A stretch of 64,000 bases of DNA, from the NCBI RefSeq assembly GCF_029872055.1, contig NZ_JARXNQ010000001.1, positions 62,001-126,000 on the forward strand. Direction: 5' to 3'. Position numbers and translations under genes: made by a program. Positions 44,067 through 54,065 of this stretch are shown piece by piece; the stretch's first letter is position 1; every line of letters begins with the position of its first letter. This DNA comes from Sulfurimonas sp. C5. Its GTDB lineage: Bacteria > Campylobacterota > Campylobacteria > Campylobacterales > Sulfurimonadaceae. The notes beneath the pieces are model-generated. The model saw only the letters and a program-made list of their open reading frames with translations, made no database searches and was not told where the DNA came from.

Positions 44067-44127
44067 AATTATGCGCTCTTTAAAATTGTTTTTGTAATTC
44101 TAGCAAAAGTCACTTAAGGATACCTCA

Positions 44128-45393
44128 TTAAGCATCTAAAGCTTGTTTCATATCTGCAATCAGATCATCTGCACATTCAAGTCCGCAGCTTATACGGATA
44201 AGTCCTGATGGTACGCCACACGCTTCTAGTTCTTCTTCATTAAGCTGTTGGTGTGTAGTTGAAGCAGGGTGTGTAATAATTGACTTGCTGTCTCCAATAT
44301 TTACAACAAGTGAGTAAAGCTCTGTTGCATTTACAATTTTTTCAGCTTCTTCCAAAGAGTCCACTTCAAAACTAAGAAGACCGCTAGAAAGTCCGTTTTT
44401 AAAATATTTTTGTGCCATTGCATAGTTAGGATTACTTGGAAGTCCTGGATAGTTTACTTTTTTTACTTTTGGGTGAGACTCTAAAAATTCTGCAAGCTTT
44501 TGTGCATTGTTAGAGTGCTCCTTCATTCTGATAGCCAGAGTTTCAATCCCTTGAATAAACAGCCAAGAGTTAAAAGGTGAAACAACAGCACCTAGATCAC
44601 GTAAAAGAGAGAGTCTTGCACGAAGTGTAAAAGGCGGCAGTCCAACTTCTGTATATACAAGCCCGTGATACGATTCATCTGGTTCATTGAAATGTGCATA
44701 ACGAGGGTTGTTTTTTAGTTTTTCAACAATGTTTTCTCTTTCAACTAATATACCGCCAATTGCCAAACCTTGACCTGTAGTATATTTTGAAGCACTGTGA
44801 ACTACTACATCTACACCAAGTTTTAAAGGGTTACATAAAATAGGAGTTGCTACCGTATTGTCAACTACTGTTAAAATATTGTGTTTGTTGGCAATCGCTA
44901 CAATTGCTTCAATATCGGCAACATCAATACTTGGATTTGTAAGAGATTCAAAAAAGATTACTTTTGTTTTTTCATCAACTAAAGCTTCAATTTCAGAAGG
45001 ATTATGTACGTTATAAAAACGAGCTTCAATACCAAAACGTTTAAGTGTATGAGCAGTTTGCGTTAAACTCCCACCATAAAGTTGTTTTGCACAAACAATG
45101 TTGTCTCCTGCTTCAGCTGCATTTGCAAAAGCGTAAAAAATTGCACTCATACCACTCGAAGTTGCAAGTGCTGCAGCACCCCCTTCAAGTTCTGCAAAAC
45201 GTTTTTCAAATACGTCTGTTGTAGGGTTATTAAGTCTTGTATAAATGTTCCCTAGTTCTTTTAAAGCAAACAGGTTTGCAGCGTGTTCAACATCACGAAA
45301 TTCATATGCAGTTGTTTGATAGATAGGAACCGCCATAGTCCCTTGAGAGTCTTTTTCATATCCTGCATGGAGAGCTTTTGTTTGTATATCCAT
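44128..45393 (-). CDS. metY: O-acetylhomoserine sulfhydrylase
   Basis: A 421-residue PLP enzyme of the Cys/Met metabolism family. The PLP lysine is in VVHSASKYTTGQGLAIGG (about residue 206), with SSGMSAI near residue 80. It makes homocysteine from O-acetylhomoserine and sulfide (direct sulfhydrylation), which suits a sulfur-metabolising organism. It forms a methionine operon with metX. Confidence 0.93.
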   Translation of the reverse strand: MDIQTKALHAGYEKDSQGTMAVPIYQTTAYEFRDVEHAANLFALKELGNIYTRLNNPTTDVFEKRFAELEGGAAALATSSGMSAIFYAFANAAEAGDNIVCAKQLYGGSLTQTAHTLKRFGIEARFYNVHNPSEIEALVDEKTKVIFFESLTNPSIDVADIEAIVAIANKHNILTVVDNTVATPILCNPLKLGVDVVVHSASKYTTGQGLAIGGILVERENIVEKLKNNPRYAHFNEPDESYHGLVYTEVGLPPFTLRARLSLLRDLGAVVSPFNSWLFIQGIETLAIRMKEHSNNAQKLAEFLESHPKVKKVNYPGLPSNPNYAMAQKYFKNGLSSGLLSFEVDSLEEAEKIVNATELYSLVVNIGDSKSIITHPASTTHQQLNEEELEACGVPSGLIRISCGLECADDLIADMKQALDA

Positions 45394-45402
45394 AAATATC
45401 CT

Positions 45403-45849
45403 TTAATTGTTTTCTGTATATTCGTTTTTTAATTTACTAAGAAATTCAAGAATTCTCTCTTGATAGTCTATAGTTTCTTCATCTTTTGTCAGTAAAACTA
45501 ATGGTTTGAGTAGTTTCATATCTATTTTATTGGCATATCGAGGAACTATTTTTAACTCCTGCTGGATATGTAAAACTAGTTTGTCAATATCTAAACCATT
45601 GTCTGTTACAACTTTTTCAACAATCTCTTTAGTGTTAAGCATTAAGAGGTTCGCTCTGTTTTCATCATTGTTATATATATCCATTGCCATCTCTTTGACA
45701 AGAATATAGCTTTCTTCAGGCGGATTGTCATTAGCTGCAATCATAAGTGCAAAGACTTTTGCCCGGAATTCTAAAGAACCGTGATGATGTACAAATAACT
45801 CTCTAAAAGCATTAAAAAAGCGATATTTTAATTTAAAAGCAAAATTCAT
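45403..45849 (-). CDS. Unknown 148-aa helical protein
   Basis: Soluble, mostly helical, with no signal peptide. The sequence SLEFRAKVFALMIAANDNPP and the closing DYQERILEFLSKLKNE loosely recall TerB-like helical domains, but the match is weak. It lies 9 bases before metY on the same strand and diverges from the YebC gene. Function unknown. Confidence 0.55.
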   Translation of the reverse strand: MNFAFKLKYRFFNAFRELFVHHHGSLEFRAKVFALMIAANDNPPEESYILVKEMAMDIYNNDENRANLLMLNTKEIVEKVVTDNGLDIDKLVLHIQQELKIVPRYANKIDMKLLKPLVLLTKDEETIDYQERILEFLSKLKNEYTENN

Positions 45850-45925
45850 CTATATTCCTTAGGTGATATTATACATTGAAATGATATAATTCCAAAAAAA
45901 ATTGGATTTAAAAGAAAGGAAAAAC

Positions 45926-46636
45926 ATGGGTAGAGCCTTTGAATATAGAAAAGCATCAAAACTAAAGCGCTGGGGAGCAATGTCAAAATTATTCCCGAAA
46001 CTTGGAAAAGTTATCACGATGGCAGCGAAAGAGGGTGGCCCTGATCCCGATCTAAATCCAAAACTGCGTACGGCTATTTTAAATGCAAAAGCTGAAAATA
46101 TGCCAAAAGACAATATTGACGCGGCAATCAAACGTGCAACTGCAAAAGATCTTGCAGATATGAAAGAGGTAAACTTTGAAGGTAAAGCTCCTCATGGTGT
46201 TTTAATCTTCATTGAATGTGCTACTGATAACAATACAAGAACAGTTGCTAACGTAAAATCTATTTTAAACAAAAACAACGGTGAGATGTTAACAAACGGT
46301 TCATTGGAGTTTATGTTCTCACGTAAAGCAATTTTTGAATTTGTATTGAAAGAAGATATGGATTTAGAAGAGTTAGAACTAGAACTTATTGATGCAGGTT
46401 TAGAAGAGATTGAAGCAGAAGAGGGTGTTGTACTCGCAACAGCTGACTATACAAGTTTTGGTACAATGAACGAAGCATTAGAAGGTATGGGTGTAGAGAT
46501 GACAAAAGCAACTCTGGAGAGAATGGCAAATACACCGGTTGAACTTACAGAAGAGCAACAAGCTGATATCGATAAAATCTTAGAAAGATTAGAAGATGAT
46601 GAAGATGTTCAAAAGGTTTATACAAATATAGCGTAA
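45926..46636 (+). CDS. YebC/TACO1-family protein
   Basis: A 236-residue protein beginning [16 protein letters not shown] at 45926 behind AAAGGA; an upstream in-frame ATG at 45902 does not fit the family. It matches the YebC/PmpR family, annotated as transcription regulators and more recently linked to easing ribosome stalls. The family core [20 protein letters not shown] and a Glu-rich C-terminal half are present. Overlaps the next gene by one base. Confidence 0.92.
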   Translation: MGRAFEYRKASKLKRWGAMSKLFPKLGKVITMAAKEGGPDPDLNPKLRTAILNAKAENMPKDNIDAAIKRATAKDLADMKEVNFEGKAPHGVLIFIECATDNNTRTVANVKSILNKNNGEMLTNGSLEFMFSRKAIFEFVLKEDMDLEELELELIDAGLEEIEAEEGVVLATADYTSFGTMNEALEGMGVEMTKATLERMANTPVELTEEQQADIDKILERLEDDEDVQKVYTNIA

Positions 46637-47208
46637 TGCAGTATATTCAAGAACATTTTACTTCTACATTAGAGGTGAAGCAATCTAAGTTTATTGCTCA
46701 CCTTGTCCCTTACAAACTTTATGAAACTACATTAGAACAACTCAAAATTGAACATCCTAAAGCCAGACATTTTGTTACTGCATACCGATATTTGAATGAA
46801 TATGATCAAATAGTTGAACATTCAAGTGACGACGGTGAACCAAAGGGAACTTCAGGAAAACCTTCATTAATGGTTCTTCAAGGACAGGAGTTAATCAATA
46901 TAGCAGTCATTATCGTAAGATATTTTGGCGGAACAAAATTAGGTACTGGTGGTTTAGTACGTGCTTACAGTGATGCCGTAAATCAAGTATTAGATGATGC
47001 AAAGCTTTTTGAATATGAAAAAGAATTTATAAAAAAAGTTTCTGTTGATTATGCAGATGTAAGATTATTAGAATATGAATGTGAAACACTTGGAGTGAAA
47101 ATAGTTGATAAAGAATTTACTACACATGTAGTGTATACTTTAAAATCTACAAAAGAGAGTTTAGAAACTCTCTTTAATAAACTAGAACGTGTAATAAAAG
47201 AGTTGTAA
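46636..47208 (+). CDS. YigZ/IMPACT-family protein (UPF0029)
   Basis: A 190-residue protein with the N-terminal UPF0029 domain: HSSDDGEPKGTSGKPSL and IVRYFGGTKLGTGGLVRAYS are diagnostic. The family is linked to translation control through GCN1/GCN2-type contacts in eukaryotes; the bacterial role is unclear. Coupled to the YebC gene by a TAATG junction. Ends 3 bases from the convergent pilus cluster. Confidence 0.92.
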   Translation: MQYIQEHFTSTLEVKQSKFIAHLVPYKLYETTLEQLKIEHPKARHFVTAYRYLNEYDQIVEHSSDDGEPKGTSGKPSLMVLQGQELINIAVIIVRYFGGTKLGTGGLVRAYSDAVNQVLDDAKLFEYEKEFIKKVSVDYADVRLLEYECETLGVKIVDKEFTTHVVYTLKSTKESLETLFNKLERVIKEL

Positions 47209-47211
47209 GAA

Positions 47212-48459
47212 CTAATGCATTCCTTGAACTGCATTTCCCATATCCCACATTGGTAGGAAAATACCAAGAGCAAGTAAAATAACCATACCTGCAATCATAA
47301 ATAACATGATAGGTTCAATTGCTTCACTAAGACCGTCGATGATAGCATCAAAACGCATTTTGTAGTAATCCGCTACTTTTTTGACCATAGTATCTAAAGT
47401 ACCACTATCTTCACCGGCACGAACCATCTGTATAATCATATTTTCAAAAAGGCCAGTTTCTTCAAGACCTTTATTAAGTGCTCCACCTTTTTCAACAGTA
47501 GCTCTTACAGAAAGCAATTTTTGTTTCAGTGGCAGGTTGTCAATCATACTAATTGATGTATCCAATGCTTCTGCAATTGGAATTCCGGCACGAACAAGCT
47601 CAGAAAAAACAAGAGTGAATCTACTAAGTGTTGAAAACATAATAAGGTTTTTAATCAGATATGTTCTTAGTAGAAATTTATGCCATTTGAATCGTATGTG
47701 TTCATAATTATTAATCATATATTTAAAAATAATTAGTGCAATAAATAGACCAAGTAATACATAAGGGCCATAATTATTAAAAATATGTTCAAGAGTTAAT
47801 AATATCTTTGTCGGTAATGGAAGATCTGCATGAAGTTTTTCAAACATCTCTTTAAATTTAGGAACAACATAGGTAATTAAAATTGTAAAGGCGATGGCCA
47901 TTGCAATCATAACGTTTCTTGGATAGGCCATAGCTTTTTTAAATTTTACTACGTTTGAGCGAATTTCCTCAAGCATATCTGCTAAGGCATAAAGAGCTTC
48001 ATCCAAGTTACCTGTTTTCTCACCTAGTTGTACCATTGCTATTGTAAGATTACCAACTTCAAAACGGAAGTTTTGCATAGAATTTGATAATGATTGTCCT
48101 GAGTTGATATCATCTGCAACTTTTGAAAAAACAGTTTCAAGTGCTTGGTCTAATGTTGCATTGGCAATTTCAGTTAACGAATCATGAATAGAAATACCTG
48201 CATTGGTCATAACTGCTAACTGACGTATAGCTGCTATTAAAGAATCTGGTTTTATTTTCTTTTTTCTGTAGTTTTTAAGAAAATCAGCTTTTAACCTTTT
48301 GATTTTATCTTCAAAAGGTTCTTCAGCTTCTGCAATTTTAATAATAATACCGGTAAATTTCAGTTTAGCATAATTCATCGCTTCTTTTTTATCTTCAGCA
48401 TATAAACCTACTAATTCTTTTTTACCGTGTTTTAAGACTGTTGCTTCAAAATATTTCAT
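47212..48459 (-). CDS. mshG: MshG-like inner-membrane platform protein (GspF/PilC family)
   Basis: A 415-residue GspF-fold protein with two repeated cytoplasmic helical domains and three membrane segments (about residues 195-215, 240-262 and 388-408). It organises the pilus assembly motor in the inner membrane. Its start overlaps the ATPase gene stop by 4 bases. The gene name is given because of order E-G at the end of an MSHA-like cluster; GspF family membership itself is certain. Confidence 0.85.
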   Translation of the reverse strand: MKYFEATVLKHGKKELVGLYAEDKKEAMNYAKLKFTGIIIKIAEAEEPFEDKIKRLKADFLKNYRKKKIKPDSLIAAIRQLAVMTNAGISIHDSLTEIANATLDQALETVFSKVADDINSGQSLSNSMQNFRFEVGNLTIAMVQLGEKTGNLDEALYALADMLEEIRSNVVKFKKAMAYPRNVMIAMAIAFTILITYVVPKFKEMFEKLHADLPLPTKILLTLEHIFNNYGPYVLLGLFIALIIFKYMINNYEHIRFKWHKFLLRTYLIKNLIMFSTLSRFTLVFSELVRAGIPIAEALDTSISMIDNLPLKQKLLSVRATVEKGGALNKGLEETGLFENMIIQMVRAGEDSGTLDTMVKKVADYYKMRFDAIIDGLSEAIEPIMLFMIAGMVILLALGIFLPMWDMGNAVQGMH

Positions 48460-50192
48460 TCTTTTGCCACCTTTAAAACTTCTTCAATACTAGTGATTCC
48501 ATCAATAGCTTTTTGAATACCGTTTTGGAATATATTTACAAAGCCTTCTTTTTGTGCTTGTTCAAGTATAGCATCTTTTGATGCACCTTTTGCAATAAGT
48601 GTAGAAATTTCTTCAGAAACAGGTAATACTTCACAGATCATTTCTCTACCCATATAACCTGTTCCACCACACTCTTTACATCCTTTTCCTTTAAAAAAGC
48701 GTATTCCTTCTGGAACTGCACCATTAATCTCTTCCAAAACTGATGCCGATAATTCATCTTCTATTTTACAATGAATACATATCTTTCTAACTAATCTTTG
48801 TGCCTGGATAGCAACTAAAGCACCACTAATAAGATAGTGTTCAATTCCCATATCTGCCATACGAGGAATAGCACTGATAGCATCATTAGTATGGAGAGTT
48901 GAAATAACTAAGTGACCCGTTAATGCAGCTTTTACTGCAATTTCAAGTGTCTCTTGATCACGAATCTCACCAATCATGATTTTATCGGGGTCTTGACGAA
49001 GAATAGAACGGAGAGCATCTGCAAAGCTAAGGCCAACTTTTGGGTTGACTTGAACTTGCTGAATTAAGTTCATTCTATACTCAACAGGGTCTTCAACTGT
49101 AATAACTTTATCTTCTACATTTCTTAGTTCATTTAATGCACCGTAAAGTGTAGTAGTTTTACCAGAACCTGTAGGACCAGTTACTAAGATAATTCCATAA
49201 GGGGCTTTAAGTGCTTTAATCAGTTTACTATAACTGACTTGGTCCATGCCGGCTTCTTCAAGTTTTACAAGTGCTTTTTGTTTGTCTAAAACCCTCATTA
49301 CAATTGATTCACCGTATAGAATCGGTAATGTAGAGATACGGAAATCATATTCTCTAGCTCCAACACTTGTAGAAAAACGGCCATCTTGAGGTTTACGTTT
49401 TTCTGCAATATCTAGGTTAGATAACAGTTTTAGGCGAGATGCTAATGGTGGATAAATATCTTTTTCAAAGATAAACATCTCAGAAAGTCTTCCATCGACA
49501 CGACCACGAACAACACAGTTTTTTTCTGTAGGTTCAACATGAATATCACTTGCACGTCCATTAATACATGTTTTCAAGATAACATCAATAAGTTGTAAAA
49601 TAGAAGATGCCTCTTGTTGTTCTTCCAAAGATGTAATAGAATTTAATTCATCACGAATCTTTTTTACAAGACCTTTAACACTGTCTTTAAGACCAATTTT
49701 ATATAAATAAGAAGAAATTTGTTTTTTTGTAGCAAGAGCAATTTTTACTACTTTTCTTGGAAAAAGCCTTTGTAATGCTTCTTGAGCTTCAATGTTTAGA
49801 GGGTCATTTATAGCAATAGTTACACTCATATCATCATGAGAGATAGGTATTGCATTGTGCTTTTGTAATTGATTAAGTGGGACTTGTTCTGTAAGGTTAT
49901 AGTCCATGTCTATTGAATCAAGGTCAACGAACATGAGGTCTAGTTCATGAGCTAGTTTTTCTATAACTATACTTTCTTGAATATAGTCATAATTATCTAT
50001 AATAGAAAGATCATACACACCATCACGTACTTGCTGGACAATAAATCTTACAAGCCTATCCATAGTCATAAAACCGGAGAGTGTAATGTCTCTAAGAACA
50101 AGGTTCTCACTGACACCTTTTGCAAGGAGTCTGTCAACCTGTCCCTTCATAATAGAGCCGTTGGCTAATAAGTCTGTTGTTATTCTATCCAT
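48456..50192 (-). CDS. mshE: MshE-like assembly ATPase (GspE/PilB family)
   Basis: A 578-residue hexameric ATPase. N-terminal T2SSE_N domain (about 80-170), Walker A GPTGSGKT near 340, Asp box and Walker B DKIMIGEIRDQETLEIA, and a four-Cys zinc site (CIHC near the C-terminus and CKEC). It powers pilin polymerisation. In Vibrio MshE the N-terminal domain binds c-di-GMP; the RLG-type motif is not obvious here, so that control is uncertain. Confidence 0.9.
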   Translation of the reverse strand: MDRITTDLLANGSIMKGQVDRLLAKGVSENLVLRDITLSGFMTMDRLVRFIVQQVRDGVYDLSIIDNYDYIQESIVIEKLAHELDLMFVDLDSIDMDYNLTEQVPLNQLQKHNAIPISHDDMSVTIAINDPLNIEAQEALQRLFPRKVVKIALATKKQISSYLYKIGLKDSVKGLVKKIRDELNSITSLEEQQEASSILQLIDVILKTCINGRASDIHVEPTEKNCVVRGRVDGRLSEMFIFEKDIYPPLASRLKLLSNLDIAEKRKPQDGRFSTSVGAREYDFRISTLPILYGESIVMRVLDKQKALVKLEEAGMDQVSYSKLIKALKAPYGIILVTGPTGSGKTTTLYGALNELRNVEDKVITVEDPVEYRMNLIQQVQVNPKVGLSFADALRSILRQDPDKIMIGEIRDQETLEIAVKAALTGHLVISTLHTNDAISAIPRMADMGIEHYLISGALVAIQAQRLVRKICIHCKIEDELSASVLEEINGAVPEGIRFFKGKGCKECGGTGYMGREMICEVLPVSEEISTLIAKGASKDAILEQAQKEGFVNIFQNGIQKAIDGITSIEEVLKVAKE

Positions 50193-50204
50193 CTAAATTA
50201 CCAA

Positions 50205-50747
50205 TTACCAATATATATGTCGTTTAATTAACATAGTATCATAATATTCTTCAATTACCATTTTTGAAATTTTATAATCTTTCTCTAGATAGAGTTTATA
50301 TGAGACTTTATTATTACTTGGATCATCAAAAATATAAAGTGTTCTTTTTTCATGTTTACCTAGCTTTGCATAAAATTCAAATACTTTAGATAACACATAA
50401 TCGGTAGTTGGAAGATTAAACTTAGATAGGTCATTATCATCCAAAAGAGCATGGTATAAAAGCTTTTTTTGCATGAATATTACAGAAAAATATGCAGAAT
50501 TCGCGCGAGCTTCAGGAGAAAGTTTCAGCATAGCTATGGGCAAAGCTAATCTATCTATATAATCTGCTTTTAAACATGAAAAAGCATATAAGGAGAGATA
50601 CTCCTCATCTTTAGTATGTCTGGAAAACTTCTCAAAACCTAAATTACAGGCATCTTCATACTTTTTATTTTGATATAAATTTAAAATATCTTGTTTTACA
50701 TTACTATATAAATTTATTGCTAGAAAAAAAATAATAAAAATTTTCAT
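50205..50747 (-). CDS. Extra gene in the MSHA-like cluster, unknown
   Basis: A 180-residue protein with a signal peptide (about 1-16, MKIFIIFFLAINLYS) and a helical N-terminal half that looks TPR- or Sel1-like (QNKKYEDACNLGFEKF). Its ATG overlaps the MshN-like stop (ATGA), and it ends 12 bases before the ATPase start. The Vibrio MSHA cluster has no gene at this place. Probably a periplasmic pilus-assembly factor. Confidence 0.6.
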   Translation of the reverse strand: MKIFIIFFLAINLYSNVKQDILNLYQNKKYEDACNLGFEKFSRHTKDEEYLSLYAFSCLKADYIDRLALPIAMLKLSPEARANSAYFSVIFMQKKLLYHALLDDNDLSKFNLPTTDYVLSKVFEFYAKLGKHEKRTLYIFDDPSNNKVSYKLYLEKDYKISKMVIEEYYDTMLIKRHIYW

Positions 50748-51580
50748 TGAAACTTCCCTGTTGTAATATCATCTAAAAGTAGTTCAGCATTATTTGAATG
50801 AGAAAACTTTATATATTCACGTAATGCTTTTTTTGCTAACTCAGGTTTGCCCAGTTTTACAAGTGATCTTGAGAAAATCAACCAACTGTCTTCATTTTCT
50901 TTATCTAGCTGATTTGTAACAAGTGCATAATTATACGATTTTGAGTAATCTTCAAGAGCATAATATTGTTTCGCTAAAAAAAGACTAAGCGCAGGACTAT
51001 TGTTCTTTTTGAACCTTGTTTCAGCATCTCTAATATCCTGTAAGCTTGTTTTTTTGGCAATAACAATTTTTTTACTTGGTGCAGCTTTTTCCTCAATTTC
51101 TACATCTTCGGTAGTAACAGTTTGTTTAGCCGTAGGTTTCTGTTTTACCTTTGGTGGGTTGGCAGCTGTTGCATAAGATGTATTAAAAGTCTCTTCTTCT
51201 GGAGTATTACTATAGTATCCATCAGAAGACTCTTGAATTTTTTTCATAAAGTCTAAAGATGGTTTTAATACAACTTTATTATCTTGCTGAGGTGCTTCAA
51301 AAGACACTGATTGCGTATCTATAACATTTGAAATCATAGGCGTTGATTGTTGTTTTTCTTCTTGCTTTGTAGAAGTTACTACTGCTATTTTTGAAGTATT
51401 TTCTTCTACAGACTTTGGTTGTAGAATTCTTTGAGAAGAATTATCTTTATTAGCTGAAGAGATGTAAAAAGATACAGATGTAATTATTACAATTAAACTA
51501 AGTGTAATAATGGCATGTGGCAAAAAAGATTTGACTTTATATTTAAGCCATCTTCTTTCTAAGTCCCTTGTATTAAGCAT
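50744..51580 (-). CDS. mshN: MshN-like membrane TPR protein
   Basis: A 278-residue protein from the ATG at 51580, chosen for AGGA 8 bases upstream; an ATG at 51613 would overlap the previous gene by 41 bases. One membrane segment (about 22-44), a Pro/Lys/Thr-rich linker and C-terminal TPR-like helices (about 185-270, e.g. ALSLFLAKQYYALEDYSKSY). Same place and plan as MshN. Confidence 0.72.
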   Translation of the reverse strand: MLNTRDLERRWLKYKVKSFLPHAIITLSLIVIITSVSFYISSANKDNSSQRILQPKSVEENTSKIAVVTSTKQEEKQQSTPMISNVIDTQSVSFEAPQQDNKVVLKPSLDFMKKIQESSDGYYSNTPEEETFNTSYATAANPPKVKQKPTAKQTVTTEDVEIEEKAAPSKKIVIAKKTSLQDIRDAETRFKKNNSPALSLFLAKQYYALEDYSKSYNYALVTNQLDKENEDSWLIFSRSLVKLGKPELAKKALREYIKFSHSNNAELLLDDITTGKFQ

Positions 51581-52382
51581 TAATGAGTCCTGTATGTATC
51601 GCAGCCATTTCAATTAGTTTATTTGAAATTTGATCTGTTTTAATTTCGTAAAGTTGATTGTTTTTTTCATAAGTAGCTAAAATATCAAATAGAGAATAAA
51701 GCAGCTTATTAGTGTCTCTATAATTTCCATTCGTTAAAGAATGGATTCTTTTAACAGACTTTTGTGTAAATAAATTAGCACTATCAAAACAATTGGCTTT
51801 CATGAGTTTTTTTTGAATATATATTTTTAGTTCTAAACTTGATGCATTTTCTAGTTCAATTGTCTCCCAAATTCTTGTTTGAAAATGCTCTTTAGCAATA
51901 AGATCTTCTTTTTCTGTTTTATGTAAAGTTATAACAAATTTAATTGTTCTACTATCAGAAAGGAGTCTGATTTTTTCCATAAGTGTTTCAGAATAAAGCT
52001 GTGCTTCATCTAGTAAAACTACAGGAACATGTTCAAGCTCTTTGGAACCGACAATTTTCATAAACTGTGTAAAATTCAATTCACCGTTATATTTTGTATC
52101 AAAGATATCTTGAGCCAAAGTTTTGTAAAATTCACTTTCATCAATAATAGGGGTTTGATATAAATAGATGTGGTGTGTTTCTAATAGATCTCTATAAATT
52201 TTTGTCAAAAACATACTCTTACCTGTACCCGGCTTTCCAAAAAGAAGAATCATTTTAAGAGGTTTTTTTATAGAGTCTTTCAACGATTGATAAATCGTTG
52301 AAACTCTGTCAAGTTGAATATAATCATTTGCATTGACAGTATCTAAAAATACACTTTTAGATTTTATATAGATACTACTCAT
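51573..52382 (-). CDS. mshM: MshM-like AAA ATPase (ExeA/GspA family)
   Basis: A 269-residue ATPase with Walker A LFGKPGTGKSMF (about 47-58) and Walker B VVLLDEAQLYSE near 120-131. It belongs to the ExeA/GspA group that helps place secretins across the wall. Unlike ExeA it ends without a periplasmic part; the following MshN-like protein may supply it. Position between secretin and TPR gene matches MshM. Confidence 0.82.
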   Translation of the reverse strand: MSSIYIKSKSVFLDTVNANDYIQLDRVSTIYQSLKDSIKKPLKMILLFGKPGTGKSMFLTKIYRDLLETHHIYLYQTPIIDESEFYKTLAQDIFDTKYNGELNFTQFMKIVGSKELEHVPVVLLDEAQLYSETLMEKIRLLSDSRTIKFVITLHKTEKEDLIAKEHFQTRIWETIELENASSLELKIYIQKKLMKANCFDSANLFTQKSVKRIHSLTNGNYRDTNKLLYSLFDILATYEKNNQLYEIKTDQISNKLIEMAAIHTGLINA

Positions 52383-52400
52383 ATATATTACTACCTAGTT

Positions 52401-54056
52401 TTATTTATCATCATTTGATGAAGTTTCTTTAACTTTAGTAGTAGCTTTATCAATTTGATTTCTTGGAGCTGTTAATAGATCATTACTTAGACCTTCATAC
52501 CCTAGATCTGATAAAGATAGATTAGCTTTATCTTTATGAATAATATGCGGTTCAATAATGATAACTAACTCTTGTACCTCTTTAACATCTTCTTCATATT
52601 TAAAAAGATAGTTAAGTACTGGGATGTCTCCTAAAAGAGGTACTTTGTTGGAATCAACAGAATTTTTAGTATTAATTAGTCCCCCAAGAATAATTCTATT
52701 GCCATCTTTTACTGTTACAACAGAAGAGAGTTGACGACGTGTTAAGTCAGGTGGCATATCTCTACCTGTATTACTAGTACCTGTTATATCTTGTGTTGTT
52801 TCTGAAAGTGAAGGATTGATTTTTAATGTAATAGTATTGTCATTTGCAATTTCTGGTGTAATTGTTAAAAGTACACCTGCAAATACAGACTGGACAGTAT
52901 CACTTTGGGTAGTTGCAGCAACGCCACCACCTGTTCCTTGTTGATTAGTTGCAGATTTGATTTTATAAAAAAATTCAGTACCTGCTGTAATAAGTGCAGG
53001 CTGATTATTTAGTGTTAAGACCTTAGGGTTTGAAATAGATGTAACATCACCTTGCGTTTTCAGAAATTTAATTACCTCTTTAAGCGTACCACCAGCTTTT
53101 ACACTCATTAAATGCGCAGCACCGTTAGCCCCTCCAGCGGCGATAGCAGTTTCTGTAACATCAATATTTGTTCCGTCTGTACTATCCCATTTAGTAACAT
53201 TATTATTATCTAAGTAATGTACACCAAGCTCCACATTTTGAAGTGCGTAAAGTTGCTTCCAATCAATACCGGTAGTTTTACCTTCTTTCATTGTTACAGC
53301 TAAGAGTTGAACATCTATAAGAACTTGCAGTTGTACTTTTTCCTGAAGTCTTTTTAGATAATTTTCAAAACGCTTCATCTGTTTATTTGTTGCAGTTACA
53401 GTAATTAAACCAGCATTTTTATTAATTATTGGGTGAGATGCTTCATATTTATCACTAGGGCTGTTGAGAACTTTTACAAATTCTTCATCTAATTGATCCC
53501 AAAATTTTACTTCATCAGTACTTTCTATTTTAATACCCGTATCAGAAGTTGCAGATGTTGTTGATGAACCAGCTATAGGTTGACCGTCTGGCCCGATCGC
53601 TGTTGTCGTTGTTCCACTACTACTTGAACCACTTGTATTTTGAGTACCAGAAGAAGAACTTAAAGTAATATCAGTACTTCCCGTACTTTTTCTTTGTGAT
53701 AAGATATAGTCTATGTTATAGACCTTAGTTGTTAAATAAGAGATTTTTAATAAATTATTCTCAAGTGTATAAGAGAGGTTGTTTTCATTGAGAATAATAT
53801 TAAGAACTTCATCAATAGTCAAATTCTTTAGATTTGTCTTATTGAGTTTTGTCTCTAAAAACTTTTCTGCATAAGGATCTGTTACAACGATACTAAATCC
53901 ACATTCATCACTTAATTGATCAATAAAATCAATAATTTTCGTATTTTTAGCAGAACTAATACTAAAAAGTTCATAAGAACAATCAGCAAAACTACTTGTT
54001 GATACTACTGCAGTTAATAAAGCTGCGCAAATTGATGTTTTTATATGTTTCTTCAT
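52401..54056 (-). CDS. mshL: MshL-like secretin
   Basis: A 551-residue outer-membrane secretin from the ATG at 54056 (AGGGAT site). Signal peptide about 1-25; STN/N0 domain (about 45-110); Ser/Gly/Thr-rich linker (about 130-170); N-domain; and secretin core with VEVQ-like stretches and PLLGDIPVLNYLFKYEEDVK, the diagnostic C-terminal motif. No typical C-terminal S domain. It forms the pilus exit channel. Confidence 0.9.
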   Translation of the reverse strand: MKKHIKTSICAALLTAVVSTSSFADCSYELFSISSAKNTKIIDFIDQLSDECGFSIVVTDPYAEKFLETKLNKTNLKNLTIDEVLNIILNENNLSYTLENNLLKISYLTTKVYNIDYILSQRKSTGSTDITLSSSSGTQNTSGSSSSGTTTTAIGPDGQPIAGSSTTSATSDTGIKIESTDEVKFWDQLDEEFVKVLNSPSDKYEASHPIINKNAGLITVTATNKQMKRFENYLKRLQEKVQLQVLIDVQLLAVTMKEGKTTGIDWKQLYALQNVELGVHYLDNNNVTKWDSTDGTNIDVTETAIAAGGANGAAHLMSVKAGGTLKEVIKFLKTQGDVTSISNPKVLTLNNQPALITAGTEFFYKIKSATNQQGTGGGVAATTQSDTVQSVFAGVLLTITPEIANDNTITLKINPSLSETTQDITGTSNTGRDMPPDLTRRQLSSVVTVKDGNRIILGGLINTKNSVDSNKVPLLGDIPVLNYLFKYEEDVKEVQELVIIIEPHIIHKDKANLSLSDLGYEGLSNDLLTAPRNQIDKATTKVKETSSNDDK

Positions 54057-54065
54057 ATCCAATCC

